A stretch of DNA of 64,000 nucleotides from Dryocosmus kuriphilus (lineage: Eukaryota > Arthropoda > Insecta > Hymenoptera > Cynipidae): NCBI GenBank assembly GCA_038277395.1, contig CM076190.1:227946082-228010081 (forward strand), written 5' to 3'. Shown in pieces: positions 11,039 to 23,496 of the stretch (positions are counted from its first letter, which is position 1; every line of letters begins with the position of its first letter). The notes under the pieces are model-generated. The model was not told the origin of the DNA. It ran no database searches and was given only the letters and a program-made list of their open reading frames with translations. Position numbers and translations under genes: made by a program.

Positions 11039-12213
11039 GGTTTAAAATTTTTTAATTTATGGAAGTTAGCGTTATTAATTGAAATGTATTTAACTTTGAA
11101 GGCCTTGATTTCCAAATTATACAGTTTTGAGAAAAATTAAATTTAAAACCAAACAATTTGGTATATTTTAAATTAAGGGTATTGAATTTTAAATTCATTC
11201 AAAAGTGAAAGTGCATGACTTTTTGGCTGCTTAAAATAAGTCACAATTTTACGTTTTCAAACTATAAACGTTCCAAATTAAATAACTAAAAACTTCAAGA
11301 TGAAAAAATTAAACTTTTTGCATTCAAGTCTTCAAAATTACACTATTTTTTTCATAATAAAGTACCAGAAATAGAATATTTACGTACATAAACTGCAATC
11401 CGTCCAACGATATCACTCAAAGTTTACATTCTAAATGTGTCAAATGTTCAAAACGTAACCTCACAAAACGATAAAATGCACTTCACATAACAAAAATAAT
11501 CGAGATAGACTTCTATTTCTTAACTAAACTACATTTTCATATTTTCGCACAATTTTAAAGGTTTTTATGATCATGTCATTCTTATTTTGTACTGGTTTAA
11601 CAATAAACTAAAGTACATACGAGGTTATCAATTTTGTAAGCACCTCAGTTGATGACGGACTCTGATGGTTATCTGTGGTTATCCTATGACGACACCCATG
11701 TATCAAGTCTTCATCAAGCCGACCAATGAAATGCGACATGAGCGCGCGCAATTTAAAAAATACCCCTGTAAAATGTCTGTTTCCATTATTATTTGGGGCA
11801 TGGCGGGTTGCATTTATAATTTTTTCCATATATAGTCTTATACACTATATACCCTATAGGACATATGAATTTGATCTTACTGTATATTCAAACGGAAATT
11901 TTAAATATTAAGCAACGTTACCAAGGTATTATAAAATAAAAATATATTTACATTTCTCTTTCAAACTCCAAATGTTTTGGCGTGCATTATCAGCTGTGGT
12001 CGAGTCACAAGGTGCATTCGTTTACGCAGTGGCTGCAGAAGCTTGGCTTCGCTCACTTTGAAAGTCACGTGACCAATTTCACCGAACGCGTAACCGCTCG
12101 CAGTGCAGCTCTGCTTGGTTCCACCAATAAAATTACAGCGCCATAATAGACATTAATTTATATGATTTGAATTGAGAATAGCAAATCTGCTCACTTCGTT
12201 CAAAAGTTAACGC
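11039..12213. other. Unassigned non-coding stretch
   Basis: This is AT-rich sequence beyond the LRP duplication. A more GC-rich patch lies at 11980-12140. I see no ORF with credible codon structure and no terminal repeats. Confidence 0.5.
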
Positions 12214-12221
12214 GTTAACAG
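12214..12221 (+). repeat. hAT target-site duplication, left
   Basis: GTTAACAG lies directly before the left terminus and is repeated exactly at 14910-14917. Confidence 0.5.
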
Positions 12222-14909
12222 CAGAGCTGGGTAAAATGGTTCTCAATATGTATTTAAAATGTAAAATGCAAAATAGGTTCGCAAAATCCATTTAAAATGC
12301 AAAATAGAAAATGGTTTCCTATTTTCTATTCAAAATGCAAAATGTATATTTGAAATAGGTTAGTACAAAATGCAAAATATATTTTTAATAATATTTTATT
12401 TTTCTTAAAAATATAAATTATAATTACATAAAGACATAAAAAATAATACATTCTCTGACGAGAATGTAATAGATAGTTATTATTCTTTGTGGACATGTTC
12501 GTTTACTTTAAGGAGCAAATGCTTCTCGAATACTGCGTCTCGCATGGATCTTCTTTTTGGGCGCAAAATCATGCCTGCGTAAATAATAGTCCCTTCGACA
12601 GGAGCAGAGGATGGAAGAGTCGTGTTGTACTTATAAAAGAGTTCTTTGATATTTGGATAGCGATTTAGGCAATTGAAACTTATGTCTTCATCCTAAAGGT
12701 ATTTTAGTGCTTCTAACTGCACACTGTTTTTCTTTGTTGCAAAGTTTCTATTTGGAGTATCGGAGCCACTCTCTGATGTTGTAGATGTAGATTCATCGAA
12801 CATATAGTACTGATCAATGTGAATTTCTTCCTTATCCTGATGGATAATTCCAGCAGAAATTTAGCCTTATCCTGTTCAATATTCGCTGAAAAAAGAAAAC
12901 ATCAAGCTATATTAACGAAATTTTAAATGAAAAATTAGAAACAGGCGCAAAAATTTTTGAAAGGCAGCATTTATAATAACTTTAATTTATCTAATTCTCC
13001 AGCAATCATAGCATTTTTACTTGACTCAGCGAACGCTCTTACAAAATTTGCTCCGTTGTCCGTCAAGATTTTCATTATTTTTGTTTTTCATTTATCGATA
13101 TATTCATTATGTACTTCGTTAATTAATTGTGTAATTTTGTCGTATGTGTGACTTCCCTTAAAACGTCTGCAAGCCATTGCTGCACCACCTCTTTCAAAAT
13201 CACTGTTGATCTGAAAAAATATTTTTCATTAGGCAATAATATTCAATATCTTCAGATTAAGATACTTGATTACTTGAATACTTCTTATTTATATTTTTTA
13301 CCCAGTCTGCTGTAATACCCATGTAGCTTCTTTTCGAGCTGCTCCGAATATCGGCTGTAGTGCATATGTACTTGACTGAGTTAATGTTCTTTATCATCGC
13401 TTTAACAAGTGATGAATAATCCTTATCGATTCGTTTGCTTAGTGGTTTTCTGGTCATTATTGTAATAGGAGCCTTTATTCTGCTTACACCTAAAGATTGA
13501 AAAAAAAAATATGTTTACTTCTTTAACTCGGATTTCATAAAAATTTGGTTAAATGTGGATACTCTACCAGCGATTAATTCTTTAAAAGCTTTGTGTTCAA
13601 CAAGAGCTTGGCGACTCATGGTTTTTACAATAAAGTCAACAATTAAGCGATCAACTTGTGTTTGGTCGCTCGCACTCGTAAGAGTTGCAGGTAATTTTAA
13701 TATAGCCTGCTTCAATTTCTTTCTATTAATTTTGCCACCAGGCTCCTCAACTTTCCATTTTTTCATAGGATGTACCAGCTGAGTCTTTATAATTTTCAAA
13801 CTCATGAACATCATGATTTTTGGTCTAAAAATAACATATAACTCTGTAGGTAAGAATAAGATTTCTCAATTTTAAAGAGTTAAAATTAAATTAAAAATTT
13901 TCCAATTAAGATTCGACTTTTCAGGTTAGGATTCAAAATTTTTCATTTTACGCAAAAAGTATATTGCAATTATAAAAAAATGTATTCTAATTTTAGTTGA
14001 GTATAATTATTGAAATATTAAATATTTTATTTTTAGGCTAGGAGGGGAATAAACCATAAACTTGTAGTAAAATACCTTTAGGTGGTTTTTGAAATTAGAT
14101 GTTGCTGTCAAACTTCATTTGATCAGTTTTTTACATTTAACTCATTCAGCACAAACATTTCCTTTGTCGTCACGTTTTTTGAGATAAAAAAATTTTTCAT
14201 CTAAAATTAATGGCAAAGAAAAATGGATTGCATTTCATCTACACTTGTCACTATCACTGGCTTATTTTCTTCAATTATATTTTGGCTTTGCATTTTATCA
14301 GTTTCCTTTCGAGAGTTCTCAGTGTTCTCACATTCAGGATCAGATTCGGAACAATCCATTACTTTTTGGATTATGAATTGGATTGTAATTATCAAAATTC
14401 AAGAAGATCAAGACAACCAAGACAAGACAGAATAAATCAAAACCACGAGTCCATGAGAAAAGCGCGCATTATACAACACGAGGTACTGAGGTGCGATTGC
14501 CGATTGCGGACCGATGCGAAATATTCTAAACAATAAAACTATTATTGGCTGCCTGCGCAAGCAGTGTGTGTTGGCTTCCCGCTGGAGACATTCTGCCATT
14601 GGCTGTAAACTGGTGCTCGATTAAGAATCGAATTAAATTAAATTCACTTAATTTTAAATCGCGCGCCAAATTTTGATCAAAGGCAGCATTTCTCCGGTGC
14701 TGGGAAGCTAACATGCGCTTTTACTTGTCCAGGGCAGAACCAAGAAAAAAAAATGGAAAATGGTATTTTAAGTGGAAAATAGGTTGAAAATCTATTTAAA
14801 ATGGAAAATAGGTTTCTTCTTCCTATTTAAAATACAAAATGGAAAACGGCATTTTGCATTTTGCATAGGTATTTGAAATAGATTCATTTGAAATAGTTAC
14901 CCAGCTCTG
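12222..14909 (-). mobile_element. hAT DNA transposon, decayed
   Basis: The 13-bp terminal inverted repeats CAGAGCTGGGTAA are perfect, and the element is flanked by the 8-bp duplication GTTAACAG, as hAT transposition predicts. Both subterminal regions are dense in AAAATGCAAAATAGG-like repeats, possible transposase sites. Minus-strand transposase pieces occur in the right order: BED finger, middle, catalytic region, dimerisation end. The 2.7-kb length suits a near full-length hAT. The host sequence is a foldback end that resumes at 14918. Confidence 0.5.
12490..14195 (-). pseudogene. hAT transposase remnant (ZBED-like)
   Basis: Blocks in order on the minus strand: a BED zinc finger about 14195-14080 (KKRDDKGNVCAE, then a TGA where a second Cys would lie, then VKCKKLIK and SNFKNHLK); 13814-13515 with VDRLIVDFIVKTMSRQALVE, typical of the region after the finger; 13457-13257 with CTTADIRSSSKRSYMGITAD, around a catalytic aspartate; about 13110-13040 with LTDNGANFVRAF, another conserved acidic block; and about 12700-12490 with SSAPVEGTIIYAGMILRPKR, the C-terminal dimerisation motif. 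The blocks lie in different frames and are separated by AT-rich gaps, so frameshifts or introns intervene. No intact product is possible. The hAT family call is secure. Confidence 0.5.
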
Positions 14910-14917
14910 GTTAACAG
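14910..14917 (+). repeat. hAT target-site duplication, right
   Basis: GTTAACAG immediately follows the right terminus ...CCAGCTCTG and matches 12214-12221 exactly. Confidence 0.5.
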
Positions 14918-15072
14918 ACGACAACGACAACGACGATTACAGGCAGACAGACACCGTCGTAAAACATGTTTTTTCGGATTCAGGCGGTCACCGAACTTCG
15001 AGATTTCATGAAATCCGCGAAAGTCAGTTTTCACATAAAATTAATACCTCCTTACTGAGATGAGAATGTAAC
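14918..15072 (+). mobile_element. Foldback end fragment
   Basis: It holds an ACGACAACGACAACGACG tract, the GGCAGACAGACACCGTCG motif and the end TGAGATGAGAATGTA. It matches 3010-3176 and thus marks the hAT target as a foldback element. Confidence 0.5.
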
Positions 15073-15650
15073 AAATGCTAAATTGAATACCAGTTACGTA
15101 AAACTATATCCTGGAATGCTAACCTTGACTTCCAAAAATATAATTTTATCCAAAAAGTATTCAATTTAAAAATATTTTTACCTGAACTAAGCCTTCTATT
15201 TAAAAAACGATCCACTTCCAAGAAGACAGAAGTATTATAATTCTAATATTTGTTGGCTGAAATGAACAAACTGACTTTTGAGTTTACAGCGCCACTCTAA
15301 CAGCCCCAACGTCATTGAATACAATAGTAGAAATAGATTCCATTTTGTCAAAAACTCAGGGTTAATGAAAACTGCTAAACTCAAAAAATAAGGATTTCAC
15401 TTGGAAAATATTCGTAGGACTATAAAATAGTACTAAATCCTTTAAGTTGGGCTTACCTAGCAAAATTAGCACATGTTTTCATTTTTAATAATTCCTATCT
15501 TTGTTCAATCCAGGGTTAGTGAAATACTCTGTATTCGGAAATTGAGTTTCACTTGGAGAAAAATTAATCGGATTGGGAGATTTTATGGGAGTTTTTCTCT
15601 TGAATCTGGCTAGCACCAGCTAGCACAAGTTTTCATCTTTAAAAATTATT
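15073..15650. other. Diverged satellite-related sequence
   Basis: It contains pieces also seen at 18100-18260 and 38200-38300, such as GTGAAATACTCTGT and GATTGGGAGATTTTATGG. These are degenerate relatives of the 342-bp array's edge. No gene is seen. Confidence 0.5.
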
Positions 15651-15659
15651 TTTGATCTT

Positions 15660-18600
15660 GAAAATATGAAAATGATTGTTTCATTTGGACCAGGCAGCGC
15701 TGAGCTCCCGCCGTCTAATCGTACCTCCATGAACCCAAACGCTTTAACGTCAACCGCGAATTTTAAAATTTATAAAAGGTAAAAATATTAATTTATTAAC
15801 ATTCTCTCTTTCCACAACCACTTGCCGAACGAAATTAACAGTATAGTATCTTAAAGTCAACAAGTTTTACAACAAAATACTTTGCAAACAAGAATAAACC
15901 AAATTATACTCCCTACACTTAATCGAAAAATATTCACTTGGAAAACATTAACCGGATTGGAAACAGTCTTGAGATTTTTTTTTTTTTGAGATCGCCTAGC
16001 ACAAACCAGCACAAGTTTTCGTTTTTCAAAATTCCGGAGCTCTGAGCTCCCACCCTATAATAGTACCTCCATGAACCCAAACTCTTTAACGTCAACCGCG
16101 AATTCTAAATTATCATAGATTTCGTGAAAATATTCATTCATCAACACTGTCTGATCCTACAACCACATACGTAACGAAATTTACAGTATAGATTATTAAA
16201 ATCAATAAGTTTTCAACAAAGTACTTTGCAAAAAAGAATAAATCAAATTATACTCACTACACTTAATCGAAAAACATTGACTTGAAAAATACTAACCGGA
16301 TTGGAAACTGTCTTGAGAGTTTGTTTTCTGAGATCACCTAGCACAAGCCAGCACCAGTTTTCGTTCTTCAAAATTCTGCAGCTCTGAGCTCCCACCCTAT
16401 AATAGTACCTCCATGAACCCAAACTCTTTAACGTCAACCGCGAATTTTAAAATTATCATAGATTTCGTGAAAATATTCATTCATCAACACTGTCTGATCC
16501 TACAACCACATACGTAACGAAATTTACAGTATAGATTATTAAAATCAATAAGTTTTCAACAAAGTACTTTGCAAAAAAGAATAAATCAAATTATACTCAC
16601 TACACTTAATCGAAAAACATTGACTTGAAAAATACTAACCGGATTGGAAACTGTCTTGAGAGTTTGTTTTCTGAGATCACCTAGCACAAGCCAGCACCAG
16701 TTTTCGTTCTTCAAAATTCTGCAGCTCTGAGCTCCCACCGTCTAATCGTACCTCCATGAACCCAAACTCCTTAATGTCAACCGCGAATTTTAAAATTAGA
16801 ATTCGTGAAAATATTCAATCATCAACACTCTCTGATCCTACAACCACATACGTAACGAAATTTACAGTATAGTATATTAAAATCAACAAGTTTTACAGCA
16901 AAGTACTTTGCAAAAAAGAATAAACCAAATTATACTCACTACACTTAATCGAAATATATTGACTTGAAAAATACTAACCGGATTGGAAACTGTCTTGAGA
17001 GTTTGTTTCTTGAGATCGCCTAGCACAAGCCAGCACCAGTCTTCGTTCTTCAAAATTCTGAAGCTCTGAGCTTCCACCGTCTAATCGTACCTCAATGAAC
17101 CCAAACTCCATAACGTCAACCGCGAATTTAAAAATTAGAATTCGTGAAAATATTCAATCATCAACATTCTCTGATCCTACAACCACATATGTAACGAAAT
17201 TTACAGTATAGTATATTAAAATCAACAAGTTTTACAACAAAGTACTTTGCAAAAAAGAATAAACCAAATTATACTCACTACACTTAATCGAAGAATATTG
17301 ACTTGGAAAATACTCACCGGATTGGAAACTGTCTTGAAAGTTTTTTTTTTTTTTGAGATCGCCTAGCACAAACCAGCACAAGTTTTCGTTTTTCAAAACT
17401 CGGCAGCTCTGAGCTCCCGCCGTCTAATCGGACCTCCATAAACCCGAACTCCTTAATGTCAACCGCGAATTTTAAAATTAGAATTCGTGAAAATATTCAA
17501 TCATCAACACTCTCTGATCCTACAATCACATACGTAACGAAATTTACAGTATAGTATATTAAAATCAACAAGTTTTACAACAAAGTACTTTGCAAAAAAG
17601 AATAAACCAAATTATACTCACTACACTTAATCGAAGAATATTGACTTGGAAAATACTCACCGGATTGGAAACTGTCTTGAAAGTTTTTTTTTTTTTTGAG
17701 ATCGCCTAGCACAAACCAGCACAAGTTTTCGTTTTTCAAAACTCGGCAGCTCTGAGCTCTCGCCGTCTAATCGGACCTCCATAAACCCGAACTCTTTAAC
17801 GCCAACCGCGAATTTTAAAATTAGAATTCGTGAAAATATTCAATTATTATCAACACCCTCTGTATCCGCAAACACTTACCTAACGAAATTTACAGTATAG
17901 TATATTAAAATCAACAAGTCTTACAATAAAATACTCTCCAAGCAAGAATAACCCAAGGTATACTCACTACACTTAATCGAAAAATATTGACTTGGAAAAT
18001 ATTAACCGCATTGGAAAATGTCTTGAGAGCTTTTTTTTTGAGATCGCCTAGCACAAACCAGCACAAACTTTCATTTTTCAACATTCTTATTTGTGAAATA
18101 TCCCGGGTCAGTAAAATACTGTGTGTTCGGAAAATGAGTTTTCGCTGGTAAAATATTTGTCGGATTGGAAAATGTTATGGAAGTTCCTTATTGATTCTTA
18201 TTGATCTCGATAATTCTTTCAATTGGAACGGACAGCGCTGAGCTTCCACCGTATAATCTATCTCCATTAACGCAAACTCTTCAACTTCAAATGTGAATTT
18301 CAAAATTAGAACTCGTGAACATATTCGACTATCAACACTCTCCGTACCCACAACCTCTTACAAATTTACAGTATAGTATATTAAAATTAACAAGTTTTAT
18401 AACAAACTACTTTGCAAACAAGAATTAACCAAATTATACTCACTACACTTAATCGACAAATGTTGACTTGGAAAATACTAGAGTTTTTTTTTTGAGATCG
18501 CCTAGCACAAACCAGCACAAGTTTGCGTTCTTCAAAGCTCGGCAGCTCTGAGCTCCCACCTTCTAATCGGACTTCCATGAACCCGAACCCTTGAAGGTGA

Positions 18601-18865
18601 ACTGCGAATTTCAAAATTAGAACTGGAGAACATATTCAACTATCAACACACTCTCCGTACCCACAAACACTTACCTAACGAAATGTACAGTATAATATAT
18701 TAAAATCAAAAAGTTTTACAAAAAAATGCTTTGCAAACAAAAATAACCCAAGGTATACTCACTACACTTAATCGAAAAATATTGACTTGGAAAATATTAA
18801 CCGGATTGGAAAAGGTCTTGAGAGCTTTTTTTTGAGATCATCTAGCACAAACCAGCACGAGCCAG
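15660..18865 (+). repeat. 342-bp satellite array, about nine monomers
   Basis: The anchor GTACCTCCATGAACCC or its variant recurs at 15721, 16063, 16405, 16748, 17087, 17430, 17773, 18256 and 18570. Spacings are 342, 342, 343, 339, 343 and 343 bp, then 483 and 314. Each unit also has CACTACACTTAATCGA and CGCCTAGCACAAACCAGCAC. Central units are nearly identical and edge units diverge, as expected from unequal exchange. Minus-strand ORFs of about 64-75 codons recur but are by-products of the repeat. A single relic monomer lies at 37890-38340. Confidence 0.5.
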
Positions 18866-19296
18866 TCATTTGAAAATAATCAACTTCGATTTCTTTTTAT
18901 CATTTATTAAATATTATTTCCCACTGTTTACTATGTATATTTATTTATTTATATGTACAGTACCGCTCAATTGATTTTGCCCAACCGAAGAAGATTTTAC
19001 ACGCTACAAAATGTTTCATAACTTGGGTCGTGGTTGAGATACAAAACCCTGCGGGAGCTCATTTTAAAGCTAGAAGCGAGACTTTCAAAGCATGTAGCTT
19101 GCATTCTCAATTCTTTATTATTTCACTTTTTTATATATGAAACCCAAAATGTGTAAATTAATCATTTTTCTCTTCAACAATTACAATTTTTTGAAAAGTA
19201 TGAAGAAAACCTGAAATTAAAAATAATATTTATTGATTAAATAATTTTTGTGTGTATGAGAGCTGCTGAGAGTGACGTGACGCGTGTGGAAATATT
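18866..19296. other. Intron-like stretch paralogous to about 39260-39480
   Basis: It shares AATCAACTTCGATTTCT and TAAATATTATTTCCC-type blocks with sequence that follows the signal-peptide exon at 39142. The exon itself is absent here: satellite abuts directly. Confidence 0.5.
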
Positions 19297-20900
19297 GAGA
19301 TCTTTTTGGCTTTTTTGAGGTGATTAAGGGTTTGCGTGTGGTGGAAACAGGTAGTGAGTATAGTGTTGGGAGGTGGTAGTTTGGAGTGAATGTGTGGAAG
19401 GGCTGCGGAGGGTGGATAAAGAGTAAGAAAAGGGTAATTTTGGGAATGCTGAGTGTGGGATGTTAGGATCAGTGTCAGCTAAAATGTCGATTATTGATGG
19501 AGTAGGAGTTGATCATTGGAAAAGAGAATTGGGTGAATTGCAGGGGAGCGAAACAGAAGGGGTGGATCGAAATGGGAAATGTGAAAAGTTGGAAACTGTT
19601 TGGAAAAAAGAAAGAGAGAAGGTCTGGAGAAAATTAGGGAGTGTGGAGAATAGACAGAGAATAAGAAAGAAAGAGAGAAGGAAGGAAATGAGTCAGCTGG
19701 AAGACAAGGGCGTATAACTTAGAAAGCAGGAATGATCGCGAAGAAAAAGAAATAAAAGGGATGGGCAGCAAGACAGGAGGAAAAGCAAGGATCTACGTAG
19801 TCCAACTGGGAAGTGGTATGGGGAAGAAAGAGGTACTGATGAAAAAAGGGCGCTCAGAGGTAAGAAGGAAAGAATTGATGAAGATATGACATGGAGGGAG
19901 AGAAAGAAAAGATGGATAATCAAAGATAGGGGTTGTAAGGGGAGAAGGAAAGGAATCAGGGTAAGGATGGGAGAGACATACTGTGGATGAATGAGACTGT
20001 GTGGACATGGGACGAAGAGAGAGAGAGAGAGAAGTTTAAAGTTGGGGATTGGTATCAAGGAAGAGGGGAAGTAGAGGTGAATAAGATCAGAATGAATGCG
20101 CTGTGGTTTGTGGACGAGAAAAGTGGTTGAAGACGGGGGAAGGGAAAGAGAAACGAAAAAGGAGTAAAGGTGCCATTTTGTAATGTATCGGGGTTGAAAA
20201 ATAAAGATAGAAATTTTTGGGAAGAGATAAATAATTGGGACTTGATAATAATGAGCGAGACTTGGTTGAAAGAGAAGGAATGGATGAGTATTAAAAGAAG
20301 TTAACCTAAAGGGTATATTTGAACAGTGCAGGAAGATAAAAAGGAACATGAGATAGGAAGGAGAACGGGGGATGTGGTCTCGGGGGTGAGGAGAGAACTG
20401 ACAATAGAAGAGAAAGGGGAAGAGAAGGAGACAGACATGGAGGGTGTGATGGTTAGGAGAATAAAGGTGCGAGGAGTAAGAGTGGACGTGGTTTGTGTGT
20501 ACAGAAGAAGAGGAAAAGGAAATGGATGGAAAGTAATAAATAATTGGATGGAGGAAAAGAGGGAAGAGTTGGTATTAATAAGTGGAGATTTAAAGGCATG
20601 GAAGGTTGAATTGAGAGGAGAAGGGGGGCAGGGAGCAGGGGTTAGGTAAGAGCCTAAAGGTGTTTCCAATCAAAGGAAAGTAAGTTTATAGAGTTGCGAG
20701 AATAAATAAGAGCTTATGAAGTAAATGCAAGAGGAAACGAAAACCTGCGGAAATTTGAGCATAAGGTTAGATATATTTAAGCCGAGATTATAAATACTAT
20801 TATTAGATAGTAAGATAGGGTAAGACTGAAGTGTAAGAAAATGTGTAAGACATATGTTGATATTAAGAATGTAGTGTGTAAAGAATGTACAGAAAACGGA
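19297..20900 (+). mobile_element. Non-LTR retrotransposon, internally deleted
   Basis: The purine-rich sense strand begins with a 5' leader (TTTTTGGCTTTTTTGAGG) matching the 5' end of the larger copy at 52070. ORF1-like coding (19460-19717, Lys/Glu/Arg-rich) and an endonuclease piece follow (about 20165-20640: NVSGLKNKDRNFWEEI, MSETWLKEKEW, then VVCVYRRRGKGNG and LVLISGDLKAW). The reverse transcriptase is missing: sequence jumps from the endonuclease to a short 3' tail near 20800-20900. Stops interrupt it (for example after MSIKRS). It is a dead copy of the family at 47160-52085. Confidence 0.5.
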
Positions 20901-22118
20901 GGCCCTCAAAGAAAAATAACATACCAAATTGTTAGAAAAATAAGAAAGTTTATCTACTTATCAATACCCTTTGTTACCGAGATATGCGATCATCACACTA
21001 TGTTGCTCGCTCTCTTCTATACATATGTATCTTCGCTCTACACCGTAACTGTTACGTCGTGCGCGAGATTATACCTCTCTTACCACTTTTCGACGCACCA
21101 AATCAACTTTTGAATTATACCTTAAGCATGCATCCCACACCCACGCTACACTTTCAGTCTGCTCGGCGGATCCGAAGACTTATGTTATCCTATGTCTCTT
21201 TCTTATTAATAAATCCGTCCAGCAGACCAAATAAAGTAATTTGTACTAATCCAACTTAACAACTCTCAAACCTATGTATAGGTAATAATAATATCTTGTT
21301 AATCTATCACATCTTAATTCTCCTAATCATATACCTCATACTCTACTGTTGCTACACATGTTATGTTCCATTTTTCGCTTTTCTGAAGATGACTGTCGAC
21401 ATACAGTCGGGACGTTTTTAAACTGACCAGTAATCAAAACTTCTCCAATTATTTCACCTTCAACTGAATATTTTACCCTGATCAACACTCCATACCATCT
21501 TGCGTATTACAAAATCATGTTGAAAACTTTTTAAACCTTGTGAAATAAATTGAAACTTTTAAAAACGGTTGTGATATCTTTTAAAATATTTTTAATTATT
21601 GAAAAATCTTTGTGAAAACATTCTAAGTCTGGAAATGAAAATAAAAAATTAGAGTAATTTTAAAGTAACTCAAAAATTAAAATTCGAAGTAACAGAAAGT
21701 ACGGAAAATGGTAATTTGGGGATTAAAAGTTAGAGAAAATGACGATCCGAAAAAACTTCTATTAGCGAAAATGTTGATTTTGAAAAATTCAAGTTAGCAA
21801 AAATGTAAATTCGAGGAATTTTACATGAGGTTAAATATTTATTTGAAAAGATAATAATTATAAGACACATGATGTTTCGGGAGAATTTAAAGGAAGGGAA
21901 ATTGAAATTGACGGTGAATTTTAATATAGAAAAATACAATCTCGTACATTTCTATAACCATTTTGCAATAATTTTGCACAAACTATGTTTTTTGCAGATT
22001 ATGCAGAAATTCTGGTACGCATTTTTCTGTAAAAATTCTACAGAAATTCCGCAATTTTTTTCACTTGGAGGCACTTGTCAAAAAAAAAGTATAAATCTCT
22101 ATTTTTTCTTCAAAAATT
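20900..22118. other. Unassigned sequence and intron-like DNA before the paralogous exon
   Basis: 21490-21620 resembles 45060-45130 upstream of the second copy of the exon (TTATTGAAAAATCTTTGTGAA). 20940-21420 may be a fragment of another element but has no diagnostic domain. No gene is supported. Confidence 0.5.
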
Positions 22119-22120
22119 AG

Positions 22121-22605
22121 GTACATCGATTGGAGCATCTGCACCAACATCTACTGAACCCATTCCACCAGTTGAACGTTCAGAAATTCCTCCTAGAAGC
22201 CATTTTTTCTTACATAGTCCAGAAACTGGTCATCTTTATACTGCACTTTTACAACCTATAGAATGTAAGCTTCCTGGTCGGATAAGACGGCCAAGAAATC
22301 AAATAGCTGGACATACAGAGGAGCGCGATTTTATATACATGCCTAATGAGCCTTAGGAAAATTATTTAGTAGAATTTATCTCATACGAATTATGACATCA
22401 AAAAAGAAAGCACTGTTTTAAGATCATATCTTTATCCTTCTGGATGCACAGCAGAACCAATATGGCCGAATCGTGGAACAGAACCGACAATTTATGTAAG
22501 AATTCCTGATCGAAACACTCCTTATTCGGGGCAGATGTCGCGCCTTAAACCGGAAGATTTTCCTGACTTTGCTCGTATAACACGTAATATCTATAAGAAA
22601 GTATT
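22121..22605 (+). pseudogene. Decayed exon 2 of secreted-protein gene, copy 1
   Basis: A polypyrimidine tract and TAG (22118-22120) precede GTACATCGATTGG, exactly as in the copy at 45910. The translation starts TSIGASAPTSTEPIPPVERS and reaches MPNEP, then hits TAG (22354-22356) where the other copy has Gln. Further on, about 70 bp covering the VERTKNKMSRR region are missing, and the remaining sequence (SYLYPSG-like, EPIWPN, YSGQMS) is out of frame. The shared 3' flank (ATTAATATAGACATTGTGTA) shows it arose by genomic duplication. No signal-peptide exon remains upstream. The family is unknown to me. Confidence 0.5.
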
Positions 22606-23496
22606 AAAATATTTAAAAAGTAAAATAAAAAATATAATAAGAAATACATAAATTATATGCTGCAAACGGTTTATAGTTTCCTCTTTAATGTATTTCCTCT
22701 TTAATATATTTACCCTTTAACATATTTCCACTTTAATATATTTCCTCTTTAACATATTTCCTCTTTAATACATATTTAATATATGATATATTATTTTCAA
22801 GGAAGAAGAGATATTAATATAGACATTGTGTACTATATTGACGAAATATTGACGAAAATTATGTTGAATGTTGCAATTTATTATTGAAAAATAAAACAAA
22901 TAAAATTAAGAAAGATTCAGAAAGTATCTAAACCTAAAAACCTTTTTAACGTCCAACATCAAAATTGAAATTAAAGGTTGCTAAAAGATAACAAACCAAC
23001 TATCCGATACAATTTTGAAAATAATTTGTTTAATAAAATTGAGAAAAGGAAAAACAAAAAAAAGAAGAGGCAAAAAGAAGGCAACCAACCAAATTCCCTT
23101 CCCTCTTTTTCATTCCTTTGTCTCCTTTAGTTTTTACCCTGTTTAAAAAACCCAGCCAAAGACCAATTACACACGTACCAACGTTTCAGTGTTCATGCAA
23201 AACCCTTATCAAGGCAAGCAAAACAAAATAAAATAAAATAAAGAATAAAACAAACATAAAATAAAAATAAAATAATAATAAAATAAAAATAATATAAAAT
23301 AAGATAAAAACAAAAATAATATCACTCAGTCAGTTCCATGAGATCGCCATCATGTTATATCTATGATACTTGCCTATAAGAAATAACAAAATAATATCAA
23401 ACAAAATATTTACATGGAAGAAGTCGGAAAAGCTTCTCCGCTAACCTCAGGAATAGAAATTGGCCAAAAATCAAGGTCACAAAAATCTAAATAAAA
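22606..23496. other. AT-rich flank with A-rich simple repeat
   Basis: TTTAATATATTTCC-like short repeats lie at 22680-22770 and an AAATAAAATAAAA-type low-complexity tract at 23215-23320. Part (22900-22960) resembles 46650-46690. No gene is seen. Confidence 0.5.

Noticed and set aside
16243..18614. Minus-strand ORFs with repeated WCWLVLGDLRKQTLK-type peptides
   Set aside because: They follow the 342-bp satellite period and are broken differently in each unit.
19693..20669. Long pyrimidine-strand ORFs on minus
   Set aside because: Antisense shadows of the LINE fragment at 19297-20900.
20930..21480. Possible Penelope-like or LTR fragment
   Set aside because: There is a suggestive GAAGATGACTGTCGACAT stretch but no domain, terminal repeat or second copy in the window.
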